Assembly (NCBI GenBank): GCA_016934225.1
Contig: JAFGTH010000177.1
Coordinates: 1-14,000 of the forward strand
Length of the DNA: 14,000 nucleotides
Direction: 5' to 3'
Source: Lentisphaerota bacterium
Lineage (GTDB): Bacteria > Verrucomicrobiota > Kiritimatiellia > UBA8416 > JAFGTH01
Below, piece after piece: positions 1 to 6,014 of this stretch. Both the position numbers and the translations under genes were made by a program. The stretch's first letter is position 1. Every line of letters starts with the position of its first letter. Under the pieces are notes generated by a model. The model was not told the DNA's origin, made no database searches, and saw nothing but the letters and a program-made list of their open reading frames with translations.

Positions 1-110
1 CATCTGCGTTCATCTGCGGTTCCATTCTCTCTCTCTTCCGCGTCCATCTGCGTTCATCTGCGGTTCCATTCTCTCTCATCCGCGTCCATCTGCGTTCATC
101 TGCGGTTTTC
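1..110. repeat. Repeat block A: end of a tandem array of 42-44 bp units
   Basis: Units start at 1, 45 and 87, giving periods of 44 and 42 bp. Each has 10-mers of the form CATCYGCGKY followed by a C/T-rich tail. The array runs off the left edge. On its right side it enters the 3' end of the SGNH hydrolase gene, whose last nine or so codons and stop lie in the final unit. The purine-rich strand is the coding strand of the neighbouring genes, as in all the other blocks. Confidence 0.9.
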
Positions 111-1299
111 TCCCCCTAATCCATTCTTTCCACGGAACTTCACGTGCAAACAGTTCTGCAACCAATCTTGATCCTTTACTGTTAAAATGCACATCGTCCT
201 GATAGTGTTCTTTCCCTTCCGGCAAAAGCCTCTCAATATCCACCAGAACGCAACCCTGTTCCGCAGCGACTTCTCTGTTTATTCTGTTATATTCCATAAA
301 TGCGTTTTCGATGCCTTGAAAAGTCAAACATTCGTGATAATAAACAAGCGGATTTCGCGTTCCCATTCCTGGATTCCAATCCGCGTTTTCCTTGAGACTG
401 TGCCCAACAGTGGCAATTACAACCTCGACGCCGTGAATGCGGCACATGCCTATGATGGACTCAATATTTCGCCGGTACGCATTTAATCCCGCCTTTTCGA
501 CCGTATCATAACGCTTCAATTTTTCACCGCGCCAGTTATCTTTCCTGGCCGGATTCAGCACAAACAAAAGGCGATAACGTATATGACTTCCCAAAAGACT
601 TCGGTCAATGATTCTATGCCAGAAATTGACGTAGGCCCTAACCGGCGGCGGATACCAATGTGAGTAATCGTCTTTGAATCCAGGGTAACGGTTCGGTTTT
701 TGATCGTTTATACCATGCATTACGATGACCACGTCCGGATCAATAGGCAAAACCCTCAATGCAAGGTTCACAATTGTGTCCGCCGTGGTTCGCGATGGTA
801 TGCCGGCATTAACCACCTCGAAAACTCTATCCGGGAAACATTTCTGAAGTGCGTCCTGTAACTGCACTGCCCACGTTTGGTCCATGGATACACGCGTGTC
901 GTATACCGCCGAACCGCCTACACAGGCCACTCGGAAAGTGCCAGACGGCTTTTTAAGAGAAATCGCCGGCGATCTGAAGCCAAGCGAGTTTATGGAGATA
1001 ACCGCGCTATTGTTGCCCTGAACCTCCAACCAGTCAGCCGGCGCCTTGGGCACCGTTCTCAGAAACGGATGCCAATCAGCGATAGGCCCTTCGCCCATGT
1101 GCAGCCAGCCGGGCACCCGGCCGGTCCCGTATTTGACGTATTGCCTCGCTCGAAGACTAATTTCCGCGAGGACAAGCGCCAGAACCAATGCCACGACAAA
1201 GCACATTGCGCCAAGACACAGTGTGCGCCGGCTCCGGCAAGTCGTATTACCGACGCTGTTGTTTTTTGTAATCGTCACCACGCCCCCAATATAGTGCAA
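76..1299 (-). CDS. Membrane-anchored SGNH/GDSL-family hydrolase
   Basis: The 407-residue product is predicted to be an SGNH-fold esterase or acyl-transfer enzyme acting on the glycan at the outer face of the membrane. A basic N-terminus (CRSRR, about 21-25) precedes one hydrophobic segment (about 26-47), which suggests a signal anchor. The SGNH blocks are visible: block I VGGSAVY with candidate nucleophile Ser130; block II NAGIPS with Gly166; block III GIND with Asn198; block V DDVH with Asp368 and His371. Such enzymes in polysaccharide loci usually remove or transfer O-acetyl groups, but the substrate here is inferred. The longest frame starts at TTG 1299; GTG at 1278 or 1281, just after a GGGGG run, is an equally good start. 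The last residues (PQMNADGRG) and the TGA are encoded by repeat block A. The gene lies 71 nt downstream of the glycosyltransferase at 1371-2555. Confidence 0.82.
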   Translation of the reverse strand: MHYIGGVVTITKNNSVGNTTCRSRRTLCLGAMCFVVALVLALVLAEISLRARQYVKYGTGRVPGWLHMGEGPIADWHPFLRTVPKAPADWLEVQGNNSAVISINSLGFRSPAISLKKPSGTFRVACVGGSAVYDTRVSMDQTWAVQLQDALQKCFPDRVFEVVNAGIPSRTTADTIVNLALRVLPIDPDVVIVMHGINDQKPNRYPGFKDDYSHWYPPPVRAYVNFWHRIIDRSLLGSHIRYRLLFVLNPARKDNWRGEKLKRYDTVEKAGLNAYRRNIESIIGMCRIHGVEVVIATVGHSLKENADWNPGMGTRNPLVYYHECLTFQGIENAFMEYNRINREVAAEQGCVLVDIERLLPEGKEHYQDDVHFNSKGSRLVAELFAREVPWKEWIRGRKPQMNADGRG

Positions 1300-1317
1300 A
1301 GCTCAACAACCAAAATT

Positions 1318-1346
1318 CGCCTTCAATGGAAAGGTTCCAAAAGGCG
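1318..1346. other. Nested inverted repeat between two genes (possible weak terminator or 5' UTR hairpin)
   Basis: Outer arms CGCCTT (1318-1323) and AAGGCG (1341-1346) enclose inner arms GGAA (1328-1331) and TTCC (1335-1338). Both pairs are complementary, so a two-tier hairpin can form. On the coding (minus) strand it is followed by AATTTTGG, only a short T run. It sits between the glycosyltransferase stop (1371) and the hydrolase start (1299). It could be a weak terminator, a leader structure, or chance. Confidence 0.3.
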
Positions 1347-1370
1347 CAAGTTTCTGATTTAAAGTCTCAA

Positions 1371-2555
1371 TTACTCCGTTCGCACGTTCGCTGTTATACA
1401 GCACACTTCCTCAACCAACTTTCTCACTTTCGATTCCCATGTTTCAACGAACACTCTGTCACTGATCGCTTTTCGCTGCTCATGCGATGAGGGTTCTCTG
1501 AATAATTTGCGAACATAATCGGTAAATTCAACGGCATTTTGTCCAATTAACACCGCTTTGCCGTCGGCATAATTTTCGACTTCCGGCAGTGCAGTTGACA
1601 CAACGGGAACGCCGGCCGCCATCATTTCGCGAAGTTTAAGCGGATTGACCGCGCGCGTTAATTCGTTCACTTTGAACGGTATTATCCCAACGTCAAAAAA
1701 CGCCATATAAGAAGGCAAATCCTGAAATTTGCGCGGACCCAGAACATGAATGTTTGCTTCTTTACGCAGCATTTCAATTGGAATGTCGGCGTTCCCAATC
1801 AGAACAACATGCGAGGGCGCAATCGCCCGCGCAGTTGCCACTATCAAATCCAGATCCACCCAATCCGATAATAAGCCGATAAAACCGGCAATCAGCCCGT
1901 CCGGCAGATCTTTCGGGCGTTCATCTGCTGAAACGCTCAATTTGCTTGCAAAATGAGAGTGTTGCACACCGTGCGTAATGAGCTTTACATTTGCGCAGTG
2001 CTCCAGACAACGTTTGCTCAAATCTGTGGAGGAAGCGATTACCAAATCGGCGGATCGGCAACTTTCCGAATGTAATTGGGCCATGGTTTCAGAGTTATAG
2101 GCTCGAAAAGCATCCCACCGATCAACGCAATAATACACAGATACCCCAGGCCAACGCCTTAACATTCCAGGCGTCAAGGGCAGGAATGAAATCAGAATCG
2201 CATTTTCAAAGGATAATTTCCGACATGCCTTAAGAGCGCTTCTTAGGTAGACGGCATTATTCACAACACGCGCCAGTGTTGATTCCGGAAACGGCAAGAC
2301 GAAGGGAGATATAACATGCAAACCGCGCGGCAACGATGGAACATCTTGATTGCGGACACCCCAAAACGAGTCCATTATTTTTCGGGCCGCCCGTTTCCAG
2401 TCGCGTCGGCTAAACATACCAGGTCGCCGCATGCCGGTTCCCGTAATCCACAAGACGCGATGTCCTGCCTTTAATAGCTCAATAGCAATATGGTGCTTGC
2501 TGGTCGGATTGGTCAACCGATCCTGCCAGGCATTAGCGACAATGACAAAGTTCAT
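1371..2555 (-). CDS. Glycosyltransferase, GT-B fold (GT4/group 1-like, TuaH-like)
   Basis: The 394-residue product is a cytoplasmic or peripheral GT-B enzyme expected to add one sugar from an activated donor to a lipid-linked glycan. The N-terminal domain begins MNFVIVANAW and has the ITGTG loop near 37-41. The donor domain starts near 221 (GLIAGFIGLLSDWVDLDLI), with VVLIGNAD at 250-257 and the motif NPLKLREMMAAGVPVVS at 304-320. That last motif is typical of the subgroup containing teichuronic-acid enzyme TuaH; as in that subgroup, the first Glu of EX7E is absent (Ala302) and the second is Glu310. YYCVDRWDAF (141-150) also fits this subgroup. The ATG is preceded directly by repeat block B with no Shine-Dalgarno, and the ATGAACTTT start resembles the block's own TTTGAACTTT module. 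Sugar specificity cannot be read from the sequence. Confidence 0.85.
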   Translation of the reverse strand: MNFVIVANAWQDRLTNPTSKHHIAIELLKAGHRVLWITGTGMRRPGMFSRRDWKRAARKIMDSFWGVRNQDVPSLPRGLHVISPFVLPFPESTLARVVNNAVYLRSALKACRKLSFENAILISFLPLTPGMLRRWPGVSVYYCVDRWDAFRAYNSETMAQLHSESCRSADLVIASSTDLSKRCLEHCANVKLITHGVQHSHFASKLSVSADERPKDLPDGLIAGFIGLLSDWVDLDLIVATARAIAPSHVVLIGNADIPIEMLRKEANIHVLGPRKFQDLPSYMAFFDVGIIPFKVNELTRAVNPLKLREMMAAGVPVVSTALPEVENYADGKAVLIGQNAVEFTDYVRKLFREPSSHEQRKAISDRVFVETWESKVRKLVEEVCCITANVRTE

Positions 2556-2657
2556 GAAGAAATGTTCAAAGTTTGAGAGGTTTAGGACTCAGGATTCAGT
2601 TAGAGTTAAAAGCTCGGACATGCCATTCTGAGGAGCACAGCGACGAAGAATCTAATC
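2556..2657. repeat. Block B, gene-proximal modules (TTCAAAGTTTGAGAGG and CATTCTGAGG modules)
   Basis: The first module (about 2564-2620) has TTCAAAGTTTGAGAGG followed by degenerate copies of a GGTTCAGG-like motif. The second (2624-2657) is CATTCTGAGGAGC...GACGAAGAATCTAATC. Matching pairs stand in the same order at 4672-4746 and 13744-13800, always touching the start of a minus-strand gene. From memory, the second module resembles a dispersed repeat common in bacterial genomes that is often mis-annotated as short SEERSDEES proteins. Confidence 0.8.
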
Positions 2658-2658
2658 A

Positions 2659-2693
2659 CCACTTCTCCCGCATCTCGCAGGATCCGTGTTTAT
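2659..2693. repeat. Block B, conserved 35-bp linker module (CCACTT...GTTTAT)
   Basis: The stretch begins CCACTT and ends GGATCCGTGTTTAT. It matches 13802-13836 in block D with two differences and lies at the same place in both, between the CATTCTGAGG module and the array. Block C lacks it. This makes the blocks mosaics of a shared ancestral order rather than independent simple repeats. Confidence 0.75.
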
Positions 2694-2912
2694 CCGCGTC
2701 TATCTGCGGTTCCCTTCTCCCTCTCATCTGCGTCCATCTGTGTTCATCTGCGGTTCCATTCTCCCTCTCATCCGCGGTTCCCTTCTCCCTCTCATCCGCG
2801 TCCATCTGTGTTCATCTGCGGTTCCTTCTCTCTCCCTCATCTCCGTGCCCCCGCGTCTCCGTGGTTCAATCCATCTCATCCGTGGTTCCTTCTCTCCCCG
2901 CGCGTCCACTTG
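2694..2912. repeat. Block B, degenerate 44-bp tandem array
   Basis: Unit starts near 2725, 2769, 2793 and 2838 give spacings of 44, 24 and 45 bp. The 24-bp unit lacks exactly two 10-mers, as expected from slippage in a 10-bp sub-repeat. The left-hand units drift to a related CTCCGTG-type variant (about 2838-2890). With the other block B modules this makes a gene-free stretch of 363 bp (2556-2918). I see no RNA gene or convincing promoter in it. Spurious open frames cross it because the units are stop-poor. Confidence 0.85.
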
Positions 2913-2913
2913 T

Positions 2914-2928
2914 CCCGCCTACGGCGGG
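2914..2928. repeat. GC-rich palindrome CCCGCC-N3-GGCGGG
   Basis: A perfect 6-bp stem with a 3-nt loop sits at the junction of block B and the cysteine-cluster gene. The gene's TAG stop (2919-2921) overlaps the loop. No T run follows on the coding strand, so it is not a standard intrinsic terminator. It looks like another repeat-derived module, and a small hairpin in the mRNA is possible. Confidence 0.6.
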
Positions 2929-3527
2929 ATCTGCGCCCCCTTCTCCATCCCGCCCATCAACAGTACCCGAATGTATTTCCAACGAATACCGCGCAGCATG
3001 TTTGTTAACCGCGCAATCTCCGAGCGCTGCTCGTCCGTCATTGCCTCCCGCATCCGTCCGCATACATAGGACACGCATATCTCAGGCCGTTCAATAACGG
3101 CAAGCCTGCAGCCTTTGCCTTCGACAAAATATTGACACACACCGGTATCATCACGATTCCACGCATACGAACCGACCGGCCGGATACGAAAACCCCATGG
3201 TCTGCTTGCATCTGATCCGCTTGCCAGATCGGAGATGTGGTCAAAGACTGTGAAGCGATCATATTGACCTGCGCAACAGGTCGCGTGGCAATTCCGGCAC
3301 ACGTTCAAATGGTGGAAAATCGAGAACATACGACCGTATATCAAGTCTCGTTCTCGCTTGATTGATTTAAGCCCCGCAAGAGCGTCTTCCTTGATCCGCC
3401 ATTCCCCTGATAAAAACTTCGGCTCAAGCACAAAGCACGTTAGAAGATTCAGCAGAAGACGGGCCGGAGCATCATATTTGAAATGCCGATTATTCGACAA
3501 TTCCGATGCGCGGCCATTTGCCTTCAT
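2919..3527 (-). CDS. Cysteine-cluster protein, YkgJ / CxxCxxCC-type putative metal-binding
   Basis: This 202-residue protein has eight cysteines spaced as in the YkgJ family, a putative zinc- or iron-chelating domain. They are C77-x2-C80-x3-C84-C85, then C131-x8-C140-x10-C151-x4-C156, with C31 outside the set. No signal peptide or membrane segment is evident, so it is probably cytosolic. The family's biochemistry is poorly defined and no glycan role is established, so the function is not assigned. The ATG (3527) overlaps the stop of the upstream acyltransferase as ATGA, which implies translational coupling. The N-terminus MKANGRA and the last codons of the upstream gene closely resemble a decayed repeat unit. 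The C-terminus (GAQIPP) ends in a palindrome bordering block B. Both ends are therefore repeat-influenced, while the Cys-rich core is well formed. Confidence 0.75.
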   Translation of the reverse strand: MKANGRASELSNNRHFKYDAPARLLLNLLTCFVLEPKFLSGEWRIKEDALAGLKSIKRERDLIYGRMFSIFHHLNVCRNCHATCCAGQYDRFTVFDHISDLASGSDASRPWGFRIRPVGSYAWNRDDTGVCQYFVEGKGCRLAVIERPEICVSYVCGRMREAMTDEQRSEIARLTNMLRGIRWKYIRVLLMGGMEKGAQIPP

Positions 3528-3533
3528 CCGCGG
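3505..3533. repeat. Decayed single repeat unit inside the coding overlap of two genes
   Basis: Aligned without gaps to three consecutive 10-mers of the block C/D unit, 23 of 29 positions match by my hand count. The next bases on the plus strand (about 3534-3550) are pyrimidine-rich, as the unit tail would be. The segment encodes the last residues and TGA of the acyltransferase and the first eight or so residues of the cysteine-cluster protein. Confidence 0.5.
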
Positions 3534-4669
3534 CTGTTTTTCACTCTTAATTTCCGTATTTTCCCCATGAAGCGTTCAGACAATCCAAGAATGCGCTTGC
3601 CGGTTCGAATCACACTATTAGATATCCGCGCAAAGGCAACCAGGAGCCGTAACGATACGCAATTCCTGATGACAAGAATTGCATCAATATAAATCGTGTC
3701 ATTAGCCGCTTTTTGCTTATAAACCGCTTCGCCCACGCCGAAATCCACAAACCGGACCTCATCATCCATCCACAGACGCTCCAGAATTTTGTATAAAAGC
3801 AGGATTCCGGGAGAGTGCCGCGCAAATTTCGGAGAGTAACCAATTCTCTCGTACATCAGCGTTCCCATTCCCTGGTAACACAAAGTAAAGGCGGCAGCCT
3901 GGTCTCCCGCAAGCAACAGAAACGAACGAAGCCATCCTCTGTCCGCGACTTCGTTCGCTTCATCAACACTGAATATATGTCCAAGTTGTTCGGCTTGCCA
4001 TGTTTCTCTAATTAGAGATGTAATCGCCTCTCCATATTTGGAACAGGTATTGCGATCCCGAATCTCAATCACTTTACATTCCGCCCCAACATGTTTCGCC
4101 AGCGCATGTTCCTTACCAAGCATCCGACTAATGCTTTTTGCGCTTCTGAATGACATCTTTTCCCGATCTTCCGGAAATACAAGGCGATAGTGCGGCATCT
4201 GAGCGCGAGACTGATACGCGAAAAATTGCGCGTTTTGCGCACAAGCTTTTATTATACCATCAGATCTGGCGCCCGAAATAACATGATCCATGTTTAGTAC
4301 ATCTATATCCGGATATTTTCCGAAAATAGCCGTTATCAATTCTGTTAATAACGGCACGCTCATATCCGGCCCTATATAATCGCCGCCGCACATACGCAAC
4401 CCGTTTAATCGTCTGTAGAAACCTTTCCTGCCTCGTCCGGCTCCCAACGATTGCGAACAGGAAAACAGAGGCATTATGCCGAGACACGAACCTTTGTCGT
4501 CTTCAATGACAACAACTATCGCATGACGTCGCGTATCGGACGCCATCATCGAGAACCATTCGTAGCTCCGCGTGAAATACCCGATTTGATCCTGCCTTAC
4601 TCCTTCCGTCCGCCAAAACGAAAGCACGGCTTCGGGCACATTCTCAGGGCTATAGAAATGGATTGGCAT
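3524..4669 (-). CDS. GNAT acyltransferase, BioF2-like / CelD family (PF13480-type)
   Basis: The 381-residue, FemAB/BioF2-like double-GNAT protein is expected to transfer an acyl or aminoacyl group from CoA or a similar donor to an amine, probably an amino sugar in the glycan or its precursor. The N-terminal half holds a GNAT-like sheet (IVVVIEDDKGSCLGIMPLF, 51-69). The family's most recognisable stretch is at 274-322: ERIGYSPKFARHSPGILLLYKILERL, then FVDFGVGEAVYKQKAA, where the Asp-Phe-Gly-x-Gly-Glu and Tyr-Lys positions are typical. There are no membrane segments. The length fits the family. The ATG at 4669 follows repeat block C after only CCC, with no Shine-Dalgarno. It overlaps the next gene by 4 nt. 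The C-terminal SRG plus TGA is probably repeat-derived (CGCGGATGA, the same nine bases that end the SGNH hydrolase gene). The acceptor is unknown. Confidence 0.8.
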   Translation of the reverse strand: MPIHFYSPENVPEAVLSFWRTEGVRQDQIGYFTRSYEWFSMMASDTRRHAIVVVIEDDKGSCLGIMPLFSCSQSLGAGRGRKGFYRRLNGLRMCGGDYIGPDMSVPLLTELITAIFGKYPDIDVLNMDHVISGARSDGIIKACAQNAQFFAYQSRAQMPHYRLVFPEDREKMSFRSAKSISRMLGKEHALAKHVGAECKVIEIRDRNTCSKYGEAITSLIRETWQAEQLGHIFSVDEANEVADRGWLRSFLLLAGDQAAAFTLCYQGMGTLMYERIGYSPKFARHSPGILLLYKILERLWMDDEVRFVDFGVGEAVYKQKAANDTIYIDAILVIRNCVSLRLLVAFARISNSVIRTGKRILGLSERFMGKIRKLRVKNSRG

Positions 4670-4671
4670 GG

Positions 4672-4746
4672 GAAGTTTGAGAGGTTCAGGGTTCGAGAAG
4701 GTTCAAGGTTGTCATTCTGAGGAACGCCGCGACGAAGAATCTAATC
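4672..4746. repeat. Block C, gene-proximal modules (TTTGAGAGG and CATTCTGAGG modules)
   Basis: GAAGTTTGAGAGG with trailing GGTTCAGG/GGTTCAAGG copies (4672-4708) is followed by CATTCTGAGG...GACGAAGAATCTAATC (4713-4746). Order and orientation match blocks B and D. The module starts 3 nt from the ATG of the acyltransferase. Confidence 0.8.
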
Positions 4747-4840
4747 TGCGTCCATCTGTGGTTCCTTCTCTCTCTCTTCTCCTCACTTCAACATTCGACA
4801 TTCCTTGTTCGATATTCTGCGGTTCCTTCTCTCCCCTCCT
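4747..4840. repeat. Block C, pyrimidine tract and ATTCGAYATTC module
   Basis: One partial array unit is followed by an uninterrupted 23-nt pyrimidine tract (4762-4784). Next is a distinct module (about 4786-4817) with two near-identical direct copies, TTCGACATTC and TTCGATATTC. From memory this resembles another dispersed repeat often translated as SNIEH-type peptides. Neither block B nor block D has it, so block C carries an extra insertion or retained module. Confidence 0.65.
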
Positions 4841-5055
4841 CATCCGCGTCCATCTGCGTTCATCTGCGGTTCCTTCTCTCCTCTCCTCATCCGCATCCAT
4901 CCGCGTTCATCTGCGGTTCCTTCTCTCCACTCCTCTTCCGCGTCCATCCGCGTTCATCTGCGGTTCCATTCTCTCTCTCTTCCGCGTCCATCCGCGTTCA
5001 TCTGCGGTTCCATTCTCTCTCTCTTCCGCGTCCATCCGCGTTCATCTGCGGTTCC
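4841..5055. repeat. Block C, tandem array of five units (periods 47, 47, 44, 44 bp)
   Basis: Units start at 4841, 4888, 4935, 4979 and 5023. Each has three 10-mers (CATCYGCGKY) and a TTCC plus C/T-rich tail. The last two spacings match and those units are almost identical, pointing to recent local duplication. With the modules before it this makes a 403-bp gene-free region (4670-5072). I see no RNA gene, and no promoter I would defend. On the coding strand several units read AAGGA, seven bases, then ATG. Confidence 0.9.
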
Positions 5056-5072
5056 GCTTCCCTCCGCCACGT

Positions 5073-5999
5073 TCATATACCTTGCATCCTCCTTGCTCCC
5101 TGTTCAAACATCCGCAGTAATGAATGATGCAAACGGAATCTGACATCACGATGCAATGAGGTCCGGATATTACAGGCTGTCAGGCACCGCGGCACCGGCA
5201 ACATTTCCATGTCGTTTCTACCGCGCACGAACGAAAGCAGTTGTTCCAATCTAAGGCGATTCTTCATGTCCGGCACAACTGCCCTGCGTGTACGCCTGAA
5301 AAATTCCTTTGGGTGCGTAAGAATCGTTGCGGTTTCATACCCAAGCCGAGACATTTTTAAAAGAGCGTCCGTAAGTTCCGCATGGCTTACCGCGCATATC
5401 TGCAAATGCCTGTAGCGGCCGTCTAAAAACGGCAAACTCGAACGCGGCGCCGTTATCGGTAAATCAACTATGCCCTGCCATTCACAAATATCGTTCCGTA
5501 CAGGGAATAAATCATTGACGCCGGATTGGATTGTCGTTTTTTTGTCCAGATCGCGATTGGATCCCAATTTCATGCCGCACTCCCGCATGGCCTGCAACGT
5601 AATCTTGTCGGCGGCCAAATCGCCTATTCGCAGGGCGGAAACGCGACTCGCGCCGCATTCTTTAAGCATATTCAGCCCTGTAGTAATAAACCGGATTTGC
5701 GCCGCTTTACTGTAATTTCGGAAGACATCGCCGTCGGACTGAATTCCTTCAATATTTGCGACAACGGGATGAAGGTGAAGCTGAACATCCTGCCCGGCGT
5801 TGAGAATTCGATCGCATATGTCCTTTACCCCTGCCGGCCCCCATCGAGTAACGCCCAGTGCTTCGACAAAAAAAGTTGCCTGTACACCATATTCGGCGCA
5901 TTTTTCCAAAATATAGCCCAGCCCCTGCCCATGACCCCATACGTCAAGTCCATAATCACCTGTGTATGTTTCGACGTCTATCGTCAAAAAAAGATACAT
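5073..5999 (-). CDS. Polysaccharide deacetylase-like protein (NodB-homology, CE4-type)
   Basis: The 308-residue protein is likely a metal-dependent carbohydrate deacetylase of the NodB-homology superfamily. The N-terminal strand FLTIDVET supplies Asp8 (the usual metal/catalytic aspartate) and Glu10. ATFFVEA (41-47) is the classic second strand. DVQLHLHP (71-78) gives His75 and His77, a compact HxHP form of the metal-binding histidines. RIGDLAADKITLQAMRECGMKLGSN (124-148) matches the R-x-G loop and following strand of the family; Leu227-Thr228-His229-Pro230 is the late His motif. No signal peptide is present, so a cytosolic step on a lipid-linked precursor is plausible. The gene starts 15 nt after the preceding glycosyltransferase stop. 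Its last residues (EQGARRMQGI) come from a GGGAGCAAGGAGG-like stretch that is itself repeat-like and touches block C, so the native C-terminus may have been altered. Confidence 0.78.
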   Translation of the reverse strand: MYLFLTIDVETYTGDYGLDVWGHGQGLGYILEKCAEYGVQATFFVEALGVTRWGPAGVKDICDRILNAGQDVQLHLHPVVANIEGIQSDGDVFRNYSKAAQIRFITTGLNMLKECGASRVSALRIGDLAADKITLQAMRECGMKLGSNRDLDKKTTIQSGVNDLFPVRNDICEWQGIVDLPITAPRSSLPFLDGRYRHLQICAVSHAELTDALLKMSRLGYETATILTHPKEFFRRTRRAVVPDMKNRLRLEQLLSFVRGRNDMEMLPVPRCLTACNIRTSLHRDVRFRLHHSLLRMFEQGARRMQGI

Positions 6000-6014
6000 A
6001 TGAAAAAGCCTGTT

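Noticed and set aside
2724..2909. Repeat-encoded open frames such as 2724-2909, 4712-4900 and 13771-13986 (minus strand) as small proteins
   Set aside because: They are translations of the stop-poor arrays (NADGRG-like peptides), lack any non-repeat content and change frame between units. I treat them as repeat by-products.
4841..5055. CRISPR-like array
   Set aside because: Whole units repeat end to end with no unique spacers, the units have a 10-bp internal repeat, and no cas gene is nearby.
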